Positions 55,381 to 64,000 of a stretch of 64,000 nucleotides of DNA are shown here, in pieces. The notes beneath the pieces are model-generated. The model was not told the origin of the DNA, ran no database searches, and saw only the letters and a list, made by a program, of their open reading frames with translations. Each line of letters begins with the position of its first letter. The first letter of the stretch is position 1. The stretch covers positions 813,807 to 877,806 of the forward strand of contig CACRXP010000115.1 of the NCBI GenBank assembly GCA_902702965.1, written 5' to 3'. The DNA is from Spirometra erinaceieuropaei (Eukaryota > Platyhelminthes > Cestoda > Diphyllobothriidea > Diphyllobothriidae). Made by a program: the position numbers and the translations under genes.

Positions 55381-57099
55381 CATTTAATTAATAATGGATT
55401 TTAGGTTTGCGAGAATTTCCATGCCAGTAAACGGAAGACCAGTTGCCGAGCAAAAGTTTATTTTTGATAAAGTCCAAGGGAGGGCAGTAGTAGCAAAAAC
55501 ATATCAGTGATTATGGAAATCGATTAACGTTTGTCGCAAAACACAGTCGGGTAGTGGGAATAGGGGGGGAAGGAGGAGGCGATAACAGCCAATACCGGGG
55601 ACGAGGCGAGAGCAGACGAGCGAGGAGAGATATTGGGTTAGTCAAGCTTTGACCACGGTAGGTGCGGAGCTCGAACGTGGTTCATCTGCGCGGTCAGGAC
55701 TGGTTGTCCTAACCTGATGGCGGTGGCTTCAGCCGTTGCTAACAGACGCCGACCCAGTGGCTAAGTGTGACTCGATGAGACCTTGTAAGGCACACCAAAA
55801 GCTACACCGAGGTCTACACGATGCCCAGAATCGACAATATGCGCGAGAGTAGCGCTGTTTATGCTCCTCGTTCAGGATTTCAACCACCGTTGTCAAACGT
55901 CCACCAATCCTGTAACACTTCGCGTCCTTCCGCTCTCACTCCATTCCTGGCGTTGACCGATTTTCCCCTCCACCCTCCTACACCTCGTCTCTGTCTTAAG
56001 ACGAACACTGCTAGACATATCGTGTGCTTTCACGCTTCTACTTCCAACCCGTTCTCATATTAGTGTACTGGCCTGACAGAAATTCATCGAAAGCAACCGT
56101 GTGCTCGCCGAATGGTTTTATGAATGAGTTATTTCATCTGTGGAAAATGCGTGATCCAGTAACTCAAATAAGTCAGACTGTGAAGAGGAAAACCATAATT
56201 TACGGGTATAGTTGTTTGACTTACTTAGGTAAATAAAATGCGCGCATAAAGTAACGACTAGAATGTGGCCGGGCGACGCAATTCCTCCATAACTGTTTGC
56301 TACTTGGACCTTGGTCGACGTTGCTCTCCGGCTGCTGGTTTGGCTCGAGAGAGAGCCCTGTGGCACCTGGAGACGAGGGAGTTCCAGAAAACGTCCCCAC
56401 CAAATGTTAATCCTGTTAGTTACCTCGCAGAAAATTTGCTTAAAATTTCTCAAATCAACTGTTTACCCGGGTTTCACCAGTATGCCAGCTTATTAACATA
56501 TTTTGATCTCCGCTGTGGGTTGCCATTACTGCATTGATTCTATTCTTATGCGAAAGGGTTTTATAAAACTGAATATTCCAGAGAAAATAATTTCGATAAA
56601 ACGACCTAAGTGCTATTGAGTGCACACTGTAATCAACAGAAAACTTTATCTTTAAAGCAATAAAATTAGAATGTGGTGAAGTAGTCGTAGGTCCACCGCG
56701 AAACCGAGAGACTTCCGGGATTTTTACGAGAGTTGGAACTGAGAGAATAACTCCTTACTACGTACCACAAAACAGCTAAAGGAAAGTGCAAAATGCATTT
56801 CCGACTTGCAAAAAATTAGGACGACGGAAATTGGTTGAAGTCACGACTAAAGGGAAGTCAGAACGCCACAAAGCGCAACACAATAATCCGACCGCCTACA
56901 AAATACAGGCTTTTGTCAACTTACCAATCTAAGGACTGGGATATTGGAAAAGCCAGTTTTACACTTATTTGTTGCCATAAGTCAGTGGCAGTCCAGTCCT
57001 GGGGGCCGCAAACCCGGAAGCTGGACCATGAATCACCTGACTTCTGAATTACGCTCTCCTAACTCTTTTAGCAGGCTCACGTGATGTCAGCCGAGATCA
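55381..57099. repeat. Right-arm block with TATA-bearing repeat in both orientations
   Basis: The block mirrors 26.88-28.60 kb. At 55.43-55.70 kb the TATA-bearing repeat runs on the minus strand. At about 55.85-56.08 kb a plus-strand copy follows (CTTCCGCTCTCACTCCATTC, CTCATATTAGTGTACTGGCC). The block 56.1-57.13 kb has no recognised coding. Confidence 0.45.
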
Positions 57100-59365
57100 G
57101 AAATAGGCAATCCACAGGTTTGACATCCACTGGTCTATCTCGGCTGCAGGACAAAACGGACATGTTTTGAGCTCGTTATTGCAAAGGGTTTCTCGATGAC
57201 CACCAGCTTTGGGGTTCAAGACCAGGGTAGAGCGACCTTGATAAGGGTATCACCGGCTGATTACGGCAAATATGCACAAAGTGATCAGCACGGTGTATTT
57301 TTATTTTTAAGTGCATACTTCTGGGCGGTTTTGGCGTTTAGCTCTTGCAACTGGAAATGCTGTCCTCCCGAGGTTTCTATACAGTTCGTAAACCCGTCTA
57401 TTGTTTCTTACTCTGGACAGAACGCAAATAAATTTATAGCTTGTGATCTGCACGATGAAGCTCCAACCGCTGTGTCATTGTCAAAAAAGAACTCTAATTC
57501 GATAAGGCATGGAAATACGTATGAGAGTCGGGCAAATGTTAACTCCCAGGTGGACCTGATCCCTCACCCTACCTCATATTATCTCAAAAAAGGATAACAT
57601 ATAGAAGCTTTCTAGTGCAGACGGCACACTAGTTCACGCGCGGTTTTTATTCACTCCCATGACTCATTGATTTTTTTTATATTATGCCCTTTTTCTCTGT
57701 TTGATTCTGAACTTTATAATATTGAGCTGACACTATTTCTGATTTTTATTCGCAATAAATTTTCCTCAACACTGTGTGACTTATCTCATGAAATCTGATA
57801 ACCGAAACTAATCGACAATTTCTGGACGTCTCTAGCGTTGCGTATTTTGTTCGCTTATCCACACCCTTTAATGAAATGGCAGAAATGGTGTTAATGTAAT
57901 TATATCAAGTATGATGTCATTGAAATTTAGCTAAAATGGACGCTGGAATATATTCGGGCAATCTTCTATGCTAATACATGTCCTAAACTCCGGTTACACA
58001 ACTGAGCGACCTTTTAATTTAAAGACTAAGTAAACTGAGAGAGTCTTAGTAATCAGATTTAGCCGAACTTGAAAATTTATTTTATGTCCGATGTGAACCG
58101 TGATAGTCAACCTGGTAACACAAAGACTGTTTTAAGAAGACCAGAGGTGTTGTCAATTTTAAAATGTCAAATTAGCAGATCCTCGCGCTTTGGTGCCCAA
58201 AAGTACAGTAATAACGCAGATAGGGACAGAAATATGGAGCCACATAGGTTTAACATGCACTCGTTTATCCTGGCTGCAAGACGAAACTGGCATGATTTAG
58301 CTCGTTATTGCAAAGGGGTTTTCGATGAAAACTAGCTACGGAATTCAAGACCCGGGTAGGGTGACTCATGATTAGGGTATCACCGGCTGATTACGACAAA
58401 TATTCATGGAGTGATCAGCACGGTGTATCTGTATTGATATATGCATACTTCTAGGCGGATTTCGGCGCCCAAGTCTTGTAAATAAAAATGCTGTCCTGGC
58501 CAGATTTCTATACAGTTCGTAAACCAGTTCATAAAGCCGACTGCTATTTCTTACTTAGAACAGAAGTCAACTAAAATTTATAGTTTGTGGTCTCCATGAC
58601 TAATTTCTAGCTGTTGTGTCATTATGAAAAAATTAATTGGATAAAACGAGAATAGGTTTAAGAGTCGGGAGTATGTTAACTCCCAGAGGGGGGACCTAAT
58701 CCCTCACCTTACGTCAAATTTTCTCAAAACAGGATAACAAACAGAAGATTTCTAGTGCATAACGGCAGACAAGTTCACGCTCTTTTTTATTTACTCACAA
58801 GACGCCATAATTCTTTTCGTATTATACTTTTCTCTGTGTTTAATTCTTACTTTTTTCGTATTGAACTGCTATTATTTTTTCTCTCCATTCGCGGGAAATT
58901 TTCTTATACAGTACGTGGCCCATCTCATGAAATCTGATAAAGGAAACTTATGCGACAGTTTGTGGGCGTCTCTAACGTTGCGCATATTGTCCGCACATCC
59001 ACATCGTTCAGTGAAATGTCATTTTTGCAGAGATTGCGTTCACGGAATCATATGAAGAAAAATATCAGTAAATGTTAGCTAAAAGGAACGTTAGAATATG
59101 TTTGTGCAATATTATATGTCAATACATTTCCTAGACTCCGGTTATGCATCTGAGCAAATTTTTCATTGAAAGGATGCTGATTCACCCGGGAGAGGCTTAA
59201 CAAACACAAAATTGAAAACTTATTCTATGTCCGATGTTAACCGCGGTAATAAACCTGCCAAAACAAAGGTTGTTTGCAAAAAAACCAGAAACTGTATGAA
59301 TTGCAAAATTTCAAATTAGCAGATCTGTGTGAGTTTGTGCACAAAAGTACAACGATAACGCAATA
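57100..59365 (+). repeat. Two tandem copies of a ~1.13 kb unit
   Basis: Unit 1 is about 57,100-58,222 and unit 2 about 58,223-59,365. Matching phrases at an offset of 1,125-1,145 include GGCTGCAGGACAAAAC / GGCTGCAAGACGAAAC, GGGTATCACCGGCTGATTAC (both), GATCAGCACGGTGTAT (both), AACTCCCAG, CTCATGAAATCTGATAA (both), TATGTCCGATGT (both) and CAAATTAGCAGATC (both). A 133-codon frame in unit 1 (57,196-57,597) is riddled with stops in unit 2, so it is unlikely to be coding. The pair exists only in the right arm. Confidence 0.75.
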
Positions 59366-61079
59366 GGGATTTCTTCATTTAAATGAGCTGAAATGGTTTT
59401 GTTGTTTAGAAAATTCTACTTGATTTCACATAAATGACCACCACCGAATGGTCATTTCCCTTTTTGCGCATAGGAAACACTACTCGTGTAGTTTGGTTTC
59501 TGTGCATACCTTATCCAGAGACAGAACGAGCAAAACATTAACAGATTCAGCAAAATAAGAGTATTTATATCGACGGTCTGCCGCGCATCCATAATCGAAG
59601 AGCGGAGTCTAAAAGCAAGTATAAACAGTGGAAATGGTCCCAAAGTATTAAGAAAGACGTATTCTTACGCTTACGGTAGAAAAGGACAGTTTTATTTAGG
59701 AACGCGAAGGGAACGGTCAAGTGTCAAATTTTTATTTGCCCTCGCCGTGGAAAAATGTTAATTATACAGATATCCGTCAATAAAGTGTAGTGATAAAGCC
59801 ATTTTCAAAGAGGCAACTAAGTAAGGAAAGTTTTCTTATTGTTCGAAGGCATATTCGTTGTTGACTTTCGTTGCGGACAGCCATGTGTCTCGATATCGAA
59901 GTTAGATGTTTAACTGAGTCTTCCCACTTGATCTAAACGACCATCATCGCCAAAAGGAGCGACCGAGCGCTTACTTATTTGGTAAATGCTTTCAAGACTA
60001 ATTTTATCTTTACGTTCTTAACATGCGGGTAATTCAAAATCTGTCGGATGAACTCTCTCGCGCGATCAAGCGAAAACACTGTAAATCACGAAGTATTCCG
60101 CAATATTTTGCGGCCGATCTGAAACTCAGCGTAAACTAAAACAAACTAAAGTGTACATTAATTATAAGAAATAAAATTTCTCTCTTTAAACACAAAAAAG
60201 CATGTCACCTTAGGAAAACCTTTCTTTCTACGATGCCCTCATTCATTACATCAAGCAAAATCCAGTGTTTCTGGTTGAAACCCATCTTATTTAAATCAAA
60301 CTTATCCAGCATAGCACGAAACACTGGAAAAATATTTCGAAATCTATACTCAGGATGTAGGCAGTTGACGGACAGTCATACATGAAATCACACTATTTAG
60401 TAAACGATATGTTGATGCAAACCTTATTTAAACACGATTATTAGACGTGATTTTATTCCTTTTTCCATATTTTCTACGTTTTTGTTATGAGAATAAGTTA
60501 TATTTATTTAAAAACGAATTTTACTTAATTAGAACCTTTTCTGAAGTTTGCGGAAAATTGCGCTTTTTAAAATAAATCGGCATTTCTAAACAAGGAAACA
60601 TCGTCCTTAATAGTTCGTTTTTGTTTTAAATTATTTTAAACTTGTACTTAATTAGCAAAGGCGTTGGACTCATGAAATAATTTCGGTTTGCGAGTGATTG
60701 GCAATCATTCGTAAATTTCCACAAATTTCATGAGTTCGGTAGCATTTTATGTACATCCGTTGGTTTCATTTACTAGGTATGAAACGATATTTCCTCCTTT
60801 TGTTTATCCGAGTCTCATGAATGAGGTCATCCGCGCTATATGCTGGCACCGCTTTGAAGGAAGTCGACTGATACACTCATTTTGAAACTTACCCATCGTC
60901 AATTATTCATGACGCTAACAGTTGCAGTTTTCGGCACGACAGTTACCGCTTGGTAACTTTTGGTGCTATCTTTTCTGCGCAGCTCCTTAATCCACTGTAA
61001 ATGGAGGCCTTTTTCATGAACATTTTCAAATGACAGATCCAAAATAAAGCGATTCTTCCACTGCGTTTACTCGTATAAC
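59366..61079. other. No recognised gene; right-arm AT-rich block from 59,775
   Basis: From ~59,775 onward this is the inverse of 24.9-26.04 kb. No coding or RNA signal was seen. Confidence 0.45.
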
Positions 61080-61449
61080 GTGGAGGGTGTGCAAGCCACT
61101 CTCCCGTGCATGGTGCAAAATCAGAAGAGGATACACTGTCCACGCAATACTTGTATGCATGGTTGGATCATGCAAAAACCGTACACGACTCTGTCCATAA
61201 AACGCGTTACAGATCGTGCCCACCTGGCACATTATGACCATAATATGCAGGTTGCGTGCCAGTATCATCCTCGAATCTGCTACTGGAATCAAAGACGGTC
61301 ATTCGCCTCCGCCGTGCAGTATTTGGCGCTGTTAATGTCTGGCGGACCAGAGTTGGGAAGGACCCAATTGCAGACTCCAATATAAATCCACAAACTGCTT
61401 CAAGGAGGAAAAATAAAACAGGTAGACTTGTGCCATTGCATGGTAACAT
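61080..61449. other. Mirror copy of the two-strand ORF pair
   Basis: The plus frame (61,080-61,385) reads RIHCPRNTCMHGWIMQKPYT. The minus frame (61,449-61,207) ends YYGHNVPGGHDL, as in the left arm. See 24,301-24,868. Confidence 0.25.
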
Positions 61450-61509
61450 GGTAGCCCATTCGTTCTTGTTCTTATGACCCCTTGTGATGTTACTGTTGGT
61501 TACAATGCA

Positions 61510-62040
61510 GGTAATTTTTCCATTGACCGGGGGGTGTAGAGAGGCGTGTCAAGGTGCGGCCTGGGCCATGCCATTCATCCGACCTATCTCCCGCCGTCGG
61601 TTATCTTAACTCTGTTTTGACACGGGCCGCAAGTGTTTGAGGGCGAGTGAGTGCGATAGATTCGGCGCAAGTCACTGTGACTGTTTTACCATGCTGTGGG
61701 ACACATGGTGTGCAGTGACGAGCATGGCAGTCGAACTTCAACGTGTTTTGTGTGTGTTATCCACCACCCACCCGAGATCGACTACCCGGTAGATGCGCTA
61801 GACACACTCGGGGGCGAGATCGGACTCGGACAGGTGCTGTCGGAATGCGTACCGCAAAAACTGTCAACACTTCAGGGTGCACTAGGAGGCAGACTCAGTT
61901 GCCGGTAGAGGTCACTTACATTCGGAGCGCCAAGATGCGGGCTCCGTCGCTCCCTCCCACTTTCGGTTTTCCTGACTCACCCATACGCCGGGCCCATGTG
62001 TGGGAGGAGTAAGGAGTGAGGTAGATGTTAGGCAATTTTA
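61510..62040 (+). repeat. Two adjacent copies of the dispersed repeat (right arm)
   Basis: It carries GGGGGGTGTAGAGAGGCGTG, GCGGCCTGGGCCATGCCATT, then a frame reading PPEIDYPVDALDTLGGEIGL and GQVLSECVPQKLSTLQGALG (61,765-61,900), then CTCCCACTTTCGGTTTTCCT. It is the inverse of 23.64-24.25 kb. The frame is legible in three places, hinting that part of the family derives from coding sequence. Confidence 0.55.
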
Positions 62041-62840
62041 TTACGACTATTATCTAACTCACGCAGAGGTCAGCATGCTTGCTCTCACCGCGCTGCTGAA
62101 CACACGGTGGACATCGTCGTGCACGACGTGCGAACTTTCGTATGGTGGCAAAAGCGGGAATAACTCTCCTGATTGTACCTTCTTAAAAAACACATTGGGT
62201 GTAAATCGGTGAATAATATTCCTTGTATGATTTTTCATAGCATGCGACAGAGTCTAAAAGAAGGCTTGAACAAAAGCGTATTTACAGTAAACTATTACTT
62301 ATATAACTTAGGCTGCGAAAGGCAACCTTCGCATTCTAGCATCAGGACTCATGTTCACATGATTTCCTTGCGTTTTTGTGAATACCTGTCACCTCCAGAG
62401 CAGACATTAATTGGTTAGCATAAAGTTCGCACGAGCCTATAAATACTCCTTCACATTTGGGATGATTTTGGCACGCCTTGACTTGGAATTATCCCTGCGG
62501 CAGACACTGAGCCCAATTCCATCTTCCATTGGTTGACAGAGTCGAGCTCTCGACTTCTGCGTAGAAAAGGGGAATTTGAAGTCATTTCGACCCCAGGTAA
62601 CCCATCTCCACGGCATTCAGCGCAGTCCTAACTAATGATAGATCTGACGCGCTTTAATACATCTTGCCGAGTCAAAGGCTGCTGCTTTGAAACTTGCCTT
62701 AAATACGGTTCTACTTGGGGTAGATAGCCAGGCACAGTGACTTCTTCCAAACTCGGTATTTAACGGCATTATCACTTGCGGACTGCGCTCTTTAAATACC
62801 AGGTTGTTTGTGGCACGTGCCAATAGGCTGTTTAGTTCCA
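62041..62840. other. Right-arm DNA without recognised gene
   Basis: It mirrors 22.87-23.6 kb. No coding signal was seen. Confidence 0.4.
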
Positions 62841-62975
62841 TCTGTCATTGTGTCTTAGTCTGCCTCCAAATACCTAAGCGCTGTTCTGACTTAAAAACCT
62901 GGTGGGAGAGGGGACGCGGGTGTGGTAGATGCTGTGCAAGTCAGTCATCAGTATAAACTAATTCCCGCGCCTATG
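62841..62975 (+). repeat. Dispersed repeat copy (right arm)
   Basis: CCTGGTGGGAGAGGGGACGC, GGGTGTGGTAGATGCTGTGC and ATCAGTATAAACTAATTCCC. It mirrors 22.69-22.87 kb. Confidence 0.5.
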
Positions 62976-63480
62976 ACCGGCGTTTCACCCCTTCTGTTGG
63001 GCGCACATTGCGCATCATCATTCGCAAGAGCCTGACCGTCTTATCAGGGCTGACGTTCCCAAATTGACGTTAAGTTTTCGAGGCCGACATTTTTTGGATT
63101 GGTCTAACATTTTCATCCAAAGATTCACCCTTTGCATTGTATGCGATCTCTCAAACATTTGTTCACAAATGTATATGCTTAAAGAAAACAGCAACTGTGC
63201 GCATAAAAAGCTAATCAAGCAAGGATTAACTGACTGCAGTCAATATGAGTATCAACTTTGAAAATTTGCTTATTCCAGATGACTTTGACTACATCAACGT
63301 ATTCTTAAATTCACCCGTTTGTTTCCGCGGTAACTGCAAATTCCATAAGTACTTTCAACGGCTTCCTTCCGCAGGTTTTATTGCATACAATTTTGGGGCG
63401 ATCTCATTTTAACCGGTTTATCTGATAAAATCTAAATTTCACTACAGTAGACATAACTTATTGTTATGAATAGAGGACAG
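62976..63480. other. Right-arm DNA without recognised gene
   Basis: It mirrors 22.09-22.68 kb. Short ORFs only. Confidence 0.4.
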
Positions 63481-63481
63481 T

Positions 63482-63853
63482 ATGCACATCCCATGTTCTT
63501 GTTTAACAGAAAACGAACGCACGAGCACTTGGACGGTAATGTTATTGGCTTGCGCTTTCGAAATCGAGCTAAGTTCATCATCAGAGCCTGCCACTCACAT
63601 GCTGGAGGAAGGCCATGAGTTCGACTTCACCAACACGCGGATATTGGCGCGAGCCGGCTACAAGACGTGGCGAGAACTGTTGGAGGCGTGGGTGTCGGAT
63701 ACCAAATATGTCAACAGACACACTGATTTGCCTGCGGGTTATTGCGCACTCCGCATACACGGCCAGGTGTCGCAGCTCACATTTCCGCGAAGAACAAACG
63801 GCGTCAGCACGCTGGGGAACCATTGTGGACCAGGCGGCACAAACCAGACCTAG
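63482..63853 (+). pseudogene. PLE fragment: C-terminal half of GIY-YIG domain (right-arm copy)
   Basis: The plus frame reads HMLEEGHEFDFTNTRILARA, GYKTWRELLEAWVSDTKYVN, RHTDLPAGYCALR and continues to a stop at 63,851-63,853. The GHEFD, LLEAW and NRHTDLP hallmarks are kept. The nuclease N-terminal half is absent, replaced by antisense hammerhead-like sequence at ~63,560-63,590. A TATAAAT (63,887-63,893) and a degenerate hammerhead-like tail (63,923) follow. Confidence 0.7.
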
Positions 63854-63922
63854 CCACGGACGTAGTCCCCCCTCACGACAAAATGATATAAATGCTCACA
63901 CGTTGCTGCACTTTTGCACTCT

Positions 63923-63954
63923 CTTATGATGAACTCTAGTTCGAGTTCTAAAGC
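63923..63954 (+). ncRNA. Degenerate hammerhead-like tail
   Basis: CTTATGA (63,923-63,929; consensus CUGAUGA), T, perfect 6-bp stem II GAACTC (63,931-63,936) with GAGTTC (63,943-63,948) around TAGTTC, then TAAAGC in place of GAAAGC. The stem is kept but two core positions are lost. TATAAAT begins 36 bases upstream at 63,887. Confidence 0.4.
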
Positions 63955-64000
63955 TAAAGCCAATAAATCTACCGGCCCAGTTATCGTGCCTTCGCCTTCT

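Larger units (their letters stand above)
47505..64000 (-). repeat. Right arm of the giant imperfect palindrome (continues past window end)
   Basis: This is the mirrored counterpart of 21,582-39,182; block pairs are listed under the left arm. Homology still holds at the last base (the final CCGGCCCAG...CCTTCGCCTTCT is the inverse of 21,582-21,612), so the arm is longer than seen. Right-only pieces are the MITE at 52,227-53,217, the PLE GIY-YIG core at 54.78-55.1 kb and the 1.13 kb tandem pair at 57.1-59.4 kb. Confidence 0.85.

Noticed and set aside
57196..57597. 133-codon plus-strand ORF
   Set aside because: It lies inside a 1.13 kb tandem unit whose second copy has many stops in the same frame, and no domain is recognisable.
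1..64000. CRISPR array, bacterial operons, integron or phage
   Set aside because: No regular short spacer-repeat array, no operonic ORFs and no ribosome-binding context; all evidence points to animal repeat DNA.
21582..64000. Palindrome as a simple assembly artefact (same haplotype assembled twice)
   Set aside because: The arms differ by frequent substitutions, arm-specific insertions with clean target duplications and different indels, which an echo of the same reads would not give.

Overview
This window looks like repeat-rich, gene-poor animal nuclear DNA, most likely from a flatworm and probably a tapeworm. The organism call is an inference. It rests on many decayed Penelope-like elements (PLEs), a non-LTR retrotransposon relic whose RT-linker wording and C-terminal zinc-finger remnant are familiar from platyhelminth genomes, degenerate TTAGGG-type arrays, AT-rich unique DNA and very short ORFs. 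There is no bacterial gene organisation, no intact host gene, and only one weak candidate host exon (13.4 kb, minus strand).

Layout. 0-1.4 kb is a PLE relic (RT plus GIY-YIG) ending in a hammerhead-like RNA motif. 1.4-21.5 kb is mostly AT-rich DNA with tRNA-derived SINE copies (5.4, 9.3 and 9.6 kb), degenerate telomere-like arrays (6.5 and 13.1 kb), a small PLE fragment (11.4 kb), a ~2.5 kb non-LTR relic (16.9-19.4 kb) and a foldback transposon (20.4-21.3 kb).

The dominant structure is a very large imperfect palindrome. Sequence at 21.58-39.18 kb reappears in reverse complement, in strictly mirrored order, at 47.5-64.0 kb, and the right arm runs off the window. About 8.3 kb of spacer lies between the arms, including a 188-base run of N at the inner end of the left arm. 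The arms are themselves made of old transposons: PLE fragments of several lineages, non-LTR RT fragments and a dispersed ~400 bp repeat. They differ by later insertions. One of these, a 991 bp MITE in the right arm only, can be read against its empty site in the left arm and shows a TA target duplication.

The spacer carries two more MITEs of that family (42.9-43.7 and 44.2-45.2 kb). It also carries a 424 bp element with 25 bp inverted ends and an 8 bp target duplication that wraps a degenerate telomere-like array (41.43-41.85 kb).

Three PLE 3' ends carry hammerhead-like motifs whose stems I and II are kept by compensatory change. In five copies a TATAAAT box lies 49-51 bases upstream of the core. 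These elements do not form a working pathway: what is visible is a layered transposon graveyard that was later copied as an inverted duplication. Coordinates of repeat blocks were matched by eye and are good to roughly 10-30 bases unless a junction is stated exactly.
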